Assembly (NCBI GenBank): GCA_023230065.1
Contig: JALNYB010000050.1
Location: 1-9,621 of the forward strand
DNA from: Candidatus Methanomethylophilaceae archaeon
GTDB lineage: Archaea; Thermoplasmatota; Thermoplasmata; Methanomassiliicoccales; Methanomethylophilaceae
Direction: 5' to 3'
Length of the DNA stretch: 9,621 nucleotides
Numbering within the stretch: position 1 is the stretch's first letter; each line of letters opens with the position of its first letter. Shown here piece by piece: positions 6,667 through 9,621 of the stretch. Under the pieces are notes generated by a model, which was not told the DNA's origin, did not search any database, and saw only the letters and a list, made by a program, of their open reading frames with translations. The translations under genes and the position numbers were made by a program.

Positions 6667-6837
6667 ATGGGAACAGGAACAGCTGCAAAGGGAAGACACA
6701 ACAAATTCAAGACACATATCCCCTGCCGCAGATGCGGAAAACACTCTTACCACGCGAGGAAGGGTGTATGCGCTTCATGCGGATACGGTAAGACCGCTAA
6801 GATGAGGACCTATACTTGGGCCAAACTTCGCGACTAA
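6667..6837 (+). CDS. rpl37e: 50S ribosomal protein L37e
   Basis: A 56-residue basic zinc-ribbon protein of the large ribosomal subunit. Its cysteines are CRRC at 20-23 and CASC at 35-38, within the family pattern GKGRHNK...[13 protein letters not shown] and the YTWAKLR tail. An AGGAG site overlapping the LSm stop codon precedes the ATG by 9 bases, so translation of the two genes is probably coupled. Gene order LSm-L37e is a well-known archaeal pair. Length and all four zinc ligands are normal. Confidence 0.95.
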   Translation: MGTGTAAKGRHNKFKTHIPCRRCGKHSYHARKGVCASCGYGKTAKMRTYTWAKLRD

Positions 6838-6846
6838 GGTTATAAT

Positions 6847-8253
6847 ATGACCGGTCCAAAGCATAGCTGCGGCGTAGTTGGAATAACAGCCACTTACAAC
6901 GTCGTACCAGCTTTGCAGAAAGCCTTAATGATAATCCAGCATCGCGGACAGGAAAGTGCAGGCATCTCAGTTTTTGATGGGAAGACCACTCAGACCGTTA
7001 AAAATAACGGTCTGGTCCAGGTTGCATTGAATAAAGATAATCTGACAGGTGTCGAAGGGCAAATCGGCGTCGGCCATGTTAGATATTCTACGACCGGTTC
7101 TAAAAGTGTGATCAACGCACAGCCGCTGACGGTCACTACGAACTTCGGTATAGTTGCTATCGCCCACAACGGGGATATTACAAATTATACCGAATTGAAA
7201 GAAAAATATCTCGAAGCCGGAACATCATTTCTTACAGATTCCGATACAGAACTTGTCATCAAAATACTAAGCAAATACATGGCTCAGTATTGCGACCCAG
7301 TGAAGGCTATGAGGGCCATGATCGGAGAATTAGACGGTTCATATGCGTTGACCATATTGATCAATGATAGATTGTTCGGTGTTAGGGATCCATATGGATT
7401 CAGGCCTCTTTGCATAGGAAAGATCGAAGAAGGTCACATCATTGTTTCAGAAAGCGCGGCTATTGATGCTTTAAGAGGAAAGTTCGTCAGAGATGTACTT
7501 CCAGGAGAGATCGTGGAAGTAAAGCGCAATGAGATACTCTCATACCCTGGAAACGAGAATAAGCCCAAGGCCTATTGTATGTTTGAATGGGTGTATTTCG
7601 CAAGACCGGATTCCGTGATAGATGGACGGGAAGTATATGATGTTAGGAAGAGGATCGGAATGATCCTTGCCAAGGAGAGTCCTGTTGATGTCGATGTAAT
7701 AATGCCTGTTCCCGATTCAGGACGTGCGCATGCCATTGGATTCGCTCTTCAGTCTGGTATACCGTACGAAGAGGGGTTCATGAAGAATCGTTTTGCAGAA
7801 AGGACGTTCATTCTTCCCGATCAAAAAGAAAGGGAAGTTGCAGTTTCTATGAAGATGAACCCGATCAAGAGTACAGTGGAAGGAAAGCGTCTGCTTATTG
7901 TTGATGACAGTATCGTGAGAGGAACAACATTGAAGAAATTGATATCCATGCTAAGAGAAGCTGGTGCAAAAGAGGTTCATGTACGTGTGGGAAGTCCCCC
8001 AGTCATTGCTCCGTGCTATTATGGAGTAGATATGAAATCCAGAGATCAGTTCATTGCGAATAAGCATTCGGTCGATGAGATAAGGGATATTATCGGTGCA
8101 GACAGTCTTGGTTATATCAGTATCAATGGTCTTATCGAGGCAATAGGAAAGCCCGAGAATGAACTTTGTTTGGCGTGTATCAACGGAAAATACCCAACAC
8201 GTATACCCGGGGAGATTCACAGGTTTCAGTTAACTCTGAATTCTGATTTTTAA
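6847..8253 (+). CDS. purF: Amidophosphoribosyltransferase (glutamine PRPP amidotransferase)
   Basis: This 468-residue enzyme makes 5-phosphoribosylamine from PRPP and glutamine, the committed step of purine synthesis. The N-terminal Ntn-hydrolase domain begins MTGPKHSCGVVG: Cys8 would be the nucleophile after removal of a 7-residue propeptide, as in the Bacillus-type enzyme. IQHRGQESAGI and VGHVRYSTTG are its usual blocks. The C-terminal PRPP-binding loop is VDDSIVRGTT at 352-361. Cys244, Cys390, Cys441 and Cys444 occupy the positions of the four 4Fe-4S ligands, so this is the iron-sulfur, propeptide-processed type. AAGGT overlapping the L37e stop is the ribosome site. The gap to L37e is 9 bases, so purF is co-transcribed with LSm and rpl37e. 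It is full length. Confidence 0.96.
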   Translation: MTGPKHSCGVVGITATYNVVPALQKALMIIQHRGQESAGISVFDGKTTQTVKNNGLVQVALNKDNLTGVEGQIGVGHVRYSTTGSKSVINAQPLTVTTNFGIVAIAHNGDITNYTELKEKYLEAGTSFLTDSDTELVIKILSKYMAQYCDPVKAMRAMIGELDGSYALTILINDRLFGVRDPYGFRPLCIGKIEEGHIIVSESAAIDALRGKFVRDVLPGEIVEVKRNEILSYPGNENKPKAYCMFEWVYFARPDSVIDGREVYDVRKRIGMILAKESPVDVDVIMPVPDSGRAHAIGFALQSGIPYEEGFMKNRFAERTFILPDQKEREVAVSMKMNPIKSTVEGKRLLIVDDSIVRGTTLKKLISMLREAGAKEVHVRVGSPPVIAPCYYGVDMKSRDQFIANKHSVDEIRDIIGADSLGYISINGLIEAIGKPENELCLACINGKYPTRIPGEIHRFQLTLNSDF

Positions 8254-8262
8254 TACCAAACA

Positions 8263-8270
8263 TTTAATTA
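8263..8270 (+). promoter_or_regulatory. Probable TATA box of tRNA-Ala
   Basis: TTTAATTA lies about 28 bases before the first base of the mature tRNA, and a T5 run closing purF precedes it. Spacing and composition fit an archaeal tRNA promoter. Confidence 0.4.
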
Positions 8271-8294
8271 CAATCAATTAATCACACAGTTAGC

Positions 8295-8370
8295 GGGCAG
8301 GTAGATCAGTTGGAAGATCGCTACATTGGCATTGTAGAGGCCGCGAGTTCAAATCTCGCCCTGTCCACCA
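8295..8370 (+). tRNA. tRNA-Ala (anticodon GGC), CCA encoded
   Basis: The cloverleaf is complete and without intron. Acceptor GGGCAGG (8295-8301) pairs with CCTGTCC (8360-8366). The D stem is GATC/GATC and the anticodon stem CTACA/TGTAG. The loop TTGGCAT holds anticodon GGC at 8328-8330. The T stem is GCGAG/CTCGC with loop TTCAAAT. The third acceptor pair is G3-U70, the classic alanine identity element, which confirms the assignment. The discriminator is A8367 and CCA (8368-8370) is encoded. A T5 run directly after it is a likely terminator. Confidence 0.96.
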
Positions 8371-8375
8371 TTTTT
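8371..8375 (+). terminator. T-tract after tRNA-Ala
   Basis: Five consecutive T follow the encoded CCA directly, enough for termination by archaeal RNA polymerase. Confidence 0.45.
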
Positions 8376-8392
8376 GACTATTAATCAGTCAG

Positions 8393-8400
8393 TATTATAT
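8393..8400 (+). promoter_or_regulatory. TATA box of the six-helix membrane protein (leaderless start)
   Basis: TATTATAT is centred about 28 bases before the ATG at 8424, so the transcript should start at the initiation codon. No Shine-Dalgarno stretch is present, in agreement. Confidence 0.5.
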
Positions 8401-8423
8401 CTTGATGTTGTTATTCAGTCAAT

Positions 8424-8984
8424 ATGGATACGCAGTCGATAATCGATTTTTGGTCAACTCATGTTCCCGAGGTCATTTTGATAATCGGAGGTATAATTGC
8501 ATTATTAATTGCTTACACGTATCTCAAGAACGATCTTTCTAAGACGTATAAGTTTATGATGGCGCTCGGAGTGATCTTTGGTGCTACAATGATTTTTCTC
8601 ACTGTTACATCATATTCGGGGTGGGGAATATTCACTGCGATAGTTATTGCAGCTACAGGATTCGCGCTTGTTATTAGGCCGTTCCGTGAGGTTCATTTTG
8701 CTATGATATTTTCGATATTGATCATGGTAGTAGTTTACATTCTGTTAGCGAATCTTGTGGGTACCCAATTAGATGTTCTTGCTCAGGGCTGGTATAGAGT
8801 TGGAGTTGCATTTGTTTGTGGTGCCATCGTGTATATGATCGCCAGTTTTGCGGAGAAGCTAATCATGCTGTTTGGCAAATTATTTAACTGGTGGCCATTC
8901 CTAGGATTGCTTGGATGTGTCTGTATTTTCGAAGGATGTTTAATTCTTGCTGGATATGGTTCGATATATGACTATTTCCAGTAA
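8424..8984 (+). CDS. Six-helix integral membrane protein of unknown function, 186 aa
   Basis: Hydrophobic segments at about 15-34, 42-62, 67-85, 91-113, 122-141 and 154-175 predict six transmembrane helices with very short loops. The N-terminus is short, with no signal-peptide cleavage pattern. Charged residues are few: KNDLSKTYK after helix 1, RPFREVH between helices 3 and 4, and an EK pair near 143. No transporter, enzyme or metal motif is visible and I do not recognise the family. It stands alone between two tRNA genes, with its own TATA box and a T8 run (8996-9003) after the stop, so the context gives no clue to its role. Confidence 0.8.
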   Translation: MDTQSIIDFWSTHVPEVILIIGGIIALLIAYTYLKNDLSKTYKFMMALGVIFGATMIFLTVTSYSGWGIFTAIVIAATGFALVIRPFREVHFAMIFSILIMVVVYILLANLVGTQLDVLAQGWYRVGVAFVCGAIVYMIASFAEKLIMLFGKLFNWWPFLGLLGCVCIFEGCLILAGYGSIYDYFQ

Positions 8985-8995
8985 GATTATATGTA

Positions 8996-9003
8996 TTTTT
9001 TTT
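8996..9003 (+). terminator. T8 terminator after the membrane protein gene
   Basis: Eight consecutive T lie 11 bases after the TAA. This is a typical archaeal oligo-T stop and separates this gene from the tRNA-Arg promoter. Confidence 0.55.
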
Positions 9004-9013
9004 AGTCCAATAT

Positions 9014-9027
9014 GTAAACCTTTAAAT
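9014..9027 (+). promoter_or_regulatory. BRE and TATA promoter of tRNA-Arg (and probably rpl41e and tRNA-Trp)
   Basis: GTAAACC followed by TTTAAAT is a good BRE-TATA combination. Its centre is about 28 bases before the mature 5' end at 9052. No further TATA box is evident before rpl41e or tRNA-Trp, so this promoter may serve all three. Confidence 0.6.
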
Positions 9028-9051
9028 GATAGTAGTAGATGGAGGTTTGCG

Positions 9052-9155
9052 GGGCCCGTGGCTTAGCCAGGATATAGCGCTGGCCTTCTAAGCCAGACGC
9101 CTCGGGTTCGAAAGTTCTGATAAAAAAGGAACCGAAATTCCCGACGGGCCCGCCA
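9052..9155 (+). tRNA. tRNA-Arg (anticodon TCT) with a 26-nt intron in the T-loop
   Basis: Acceptor GGGCCCG (9052-9058) pairs perfectly with CGGGCCC (9145-9151). The anticodon stem is CTGGC/GCCAG, and loop CTTCTAA carries TCT at 9087-9089 (reads AGA/AGG). The D arm has three firm pairs (GCT/AGC). The T stem TCGGG (9102-9106)/CCCGA (9140-9144) encloses 33 bases instead of 7. Removing 9113-9138 leaves the standard loop TTCGAAT and a normal cloverleaf. The discriminator is G9152 and CCA is encoded. Intron position 59/60 (standard numbering) is non-canonical; most archaeal tRNA introns are at 37/38. Maturation would need the splicing endonuclease to accept a T-loop site. A degenerate gene is unlikely because every stem is intact. 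Confidence 0.93.
9113..9138 (+). other. Non-canonical tRNA intron with complete BHB motif
   Basis: Central helix TTCG (9107-9110)/CGAA (9133-9136) has four pairs. The 5' three-base bulge is AAA (9111-9113), cut after its second base. The 3' three-base bulge is ATT (9137-9139), cut after its second base. The T stem forms the outer helix. GTTCT/GGAAC (9114-9118/9128-9132) forms the inner helix, with a 9-base loop. The cuts predicted by the BHB rule restore a 7-base T-loop exactly, which is independent support for the boundaries. Confidence 0.88.
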
Positions 9156-9203
9156 GAGGATGTATCACCTGCGTGATGAGACATTCAGTGAAGAGGAAAT
9201 ATC

Positions 9204-9311
9204 ATGAAGAGAAGCTCACGCGCCTGGAAAAAACGCGGAAATCAGCGTTGGAAATGGCGCAAGAAAAAAATGAGAAGAAGAAAGAGAGCAGCGAAGATGC
9301 GCAAGAAGTAA
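9204..9311 (+). CDS. rpl41e: 50S ribosomal protein L41e (35 aa)
   Basis: A 35-residue, extremely basic peptide with only one helix's worth of sequence. The block WKWRKKKMRRRKRAAKMRKK matches the short Arg/Lys/Met-rich helix of L41e, the smallest ribosomal protein, which sits at the subunit interface in eukaryotes and some archaea. The ten or so preceding residues (MKRSSRAWKKRG) are an N-terminal extension relative to the 25-residue eukaryotic form. The ATG is the first possible start, since an in-frame TGA lies at 9189-9191. GAGG at 9193-9196 precedes it by 7 bases. It lies between tRNA-Arg and tRNA-Trp with no separate promoter seen. Genes this short are commonly missed by automatic annotation. 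Confidence 0.82.
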   Translation: MKRSSRAWKKRGNQRWKWRKKKMRRRKRAAKMRKK

Positions 9312-9365
9312 CCTTAACAGGCTACCAAGGGAGCGTAGGCTAACCTGGCAGACTGGCGGGCTCCA

Positions 9366-9430
9366 GTTATTGAGCGTGATTATAAGAGTTTGCTGACAGT
9401 TGATGATTAACTGGAGCGATGACTCGTAAT
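9366..9430 (+). ncRNA. Intron-encoded box C/D guide RNA of pre-tRNA-Trp
   Basis: Box C is GTGATTA (9376-9382), D' is CTGA (9393-9396), C' is TTGATGA (9400-9406) and D is ATGA (9419-9422). Guides are 10 and 12 nt. The terminal stem pairs 9366-9374 with 9423-9430 (eight pairs, one bulge), leaving one free base before box C as a kink-turn requires. Box C position 6 is U and box D position 1 is A, so the usual G-C pair is replaced by U-A, a compensated change. The D guide (9408-9417) is complementary to 9360-9369 over ten bases and sets its fifth base opposite C34. Introns of this kind guide 2'-O-methylation of C34 and residue 39 in other Euryarchaeota. Confidence 0.82.
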
Positions 9431-9434
9431 TTCG

Positions 9435-9453
9435 CGAGGGGTAGCTCCCCTCG
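9435..9453 (+). other. Strong accessory hairpin in the tRNA-Trp intron
   Basis: CGAGGGG (9435-9441) and CCCCTCG (9447-9453) form a perfect 7-bp GC-rich stem with a 5-base loop, between the box C/D module and the 3' splice site. It is not needed for a box C/D RNA. It may hold the 3' splice junction in place. Confidence 0.6.
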
Positions 9454-9521
9454 TGGTGGAAACCCGCTGACGGGGGTTCAAATCCCTCCACTCCCACCTT
9501 GCACGTCTTACTGTGACTTTG

Positions 9522-9541
9522 ATGTTCCCGAAAGGGAACAT
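9522..9541. terminator. Perfect 8-bp hairpin with GAAA tetraloop between convergent genes
   Basis: ATGTTCCC (9522-9529), GAAA, then GGGAACAT (9534-9541). It lies 25 bases after tRNA-Trp and next to the stop of the probable minus-strand gene, so it may separate the two transcripts. No oligo-T run follows directly on either strand, so ordinary termination is uncertain. Confidence 0.4.
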
Positions 9542-9543
9542 AA

Positions 9544-9621
9544 TCAACTTTCTACCTTCTTTTCATTAGAAAAGAAAAGTATTAGCTGTGCTCTTGTAAA
9601 CTTTAATTCCAGTTCATTTTG
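9544..9621 (-). CDS. Probable C-terminal end of a minus-strand gene (partial)
   Basis: On the minus strand one frame is open from the right edge to a TGA at 9546-9544, giving 25 residues that end in FFSNEKKVES. The other minus frame with an ATG closes after four codons. The segment ELELKFTRAQLILFF looks protein-like, with alternating charge and hydrophobicity, but it is too short to identify. Its start lies outside the window. Confidence 0.35.
   Translation of the reverse strand, partial: QNELELKFTRAQLILFFSNEKKVES
9557..9576. repeat. Perfect AT-rich inverted repeat
   Basis: TTCTTTTC (9557-9564), ATTA, GAAAAGAA (9569-9576): eight perfect pairs. On the plus strand its pyrimidine-rich arm could act as a weak terminator for the tRNA-Trp transcript. 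It lies inside the probable minus-strand partial gene. Confidence 0.35.

Larger units (their letters stand above)
9329..9496 (+). tRNA. tRNA-Trp (anticodon CCA) with an intron of about 95 nt
   Basis: Acceptor GGGAGCG (9329-9335) faces CACTCCC (9489-9495). The anticodon stem is GCGGG (9356-9360)/CCCGC (9463-9467), with anticodon CCA at 9363-9365. The T arm is GGGGG/CCCTC with loop TTCAAAT. The discriminator is A9496, and CCA is not fully encoded (CCT follows). The gene is split after G37 (9366) and resumes at A38 (9462), the canonical 37/38 position. The boundary is uncertain by a base because the central BHB helix is imperfect (C34 faces U). Two pairs are C-A mismatches (6:67 and 12:23), odd for a working tRNA. 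It lies 17 bases after rpl41e and is probably co-transcribed with it. Confidence 0.9.

Noticed and set aside
9102..9144. tRNA-Arg as a pseudogene broken by a small insertion
   Set aside because: All stems are intact, CCA is encoded, and the insertion has exact BHB geometry whose removal restores a standard T-loop.
9002..9184. A 60-codon minus-strand frame
   Set aside because: It is antisense to tRNA-Arg and its promoter, with no initiation signal.
9175..9342. A 55-codon plus-strand frame starting MRHSVKRKYHEE that overlaps rpl41e in another frame
   Set aside because: It runs into the tRNA-Trp acceptor and D arm and has no family resemblance, whereas the overlapping frame is a clear L41e.
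9216..9497. A 93-codon minus-strand frame with a start containing GVEGFEPPSAGF
   Set aside because: It is the antisense of tRNA-Trp and rpl41e. This kind of peptide is a known artefact of translating tRNA genes.

Overview
The window reads as an archaeal chromosome segment. Marker genes are an LSm (Sm-like) protein, ribosomal proteins L37e and L41e, TATA-box promoters with short or absent leaders, and tRNA genes with bulge-helix-bulge (BHB) introns. Base composition is AT-rich. All 14 stop codons I could assign are TGA (8) or TAA (6), with no TAG. Together with the gene set this fits the Thermoplasmata/Methanomassiliicoccales, whose genomes spare TAG for pyrrolysine. The lineage is an inference; no diagnostic methanogenesis gene lies in the window.

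Left part (1-1238): three minus-strand genes of unknown function lie head to tail (131 aa, 82 aa, and a partial membrane-anchored protein running off the left edge). They appear to start from one TATA promoter near 1060. The 355-base gap to the right (1021-1375) holds that promoter, a bulged inverted repeat, short direct repeats, a minus-strand hairpin plus T-tract terminator, a perfect 12-bp palindrome and a possible short minus-strand RNA.

Middle part (1376-6352): a two-helix membrane protein with a zinc ribbon is followed by a tightly packed plus-strand run. It holds an ArsA/Get3-family ATPase with an HSP20-like C-terminal domain, a charged helical partner protein, an AMMECR1-domain protein, dihydroorotase (pyrC) and a YkgJ-type cysteine-cluster protein. 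Neighbouring genes overlap by 8 bases or are separated by 2-3 bases, so this is almost certainly one operon.

Right-middle part (6353-8253): an LSm, rpl37e and purF operon joins RNA metabolism, translation and de novo purine synthesis. Its TATA box sits inside a 25-bp inverted repeat. A tRNA-Ala(GGC) gene and an orphan six-helix membrane protein follow.

Right part (9014-9621): this is the most unusual stretch. tRNA-Arg(TCT) is interrupted by a 26-nt intron in its T-loop, framed by a textbook BHB motif. Next comes a 35-codon gene for ribosomal protein L41e, then tRNA-Trp(CCA) with an intron of about 95 nt. That intron folds as a box C/D guide RNA whose D guide addresses C34 of its own anticodon; its kink-turn shows a compensated base change. 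Two hairpins and the end of a probable minus-strand gene close the window.
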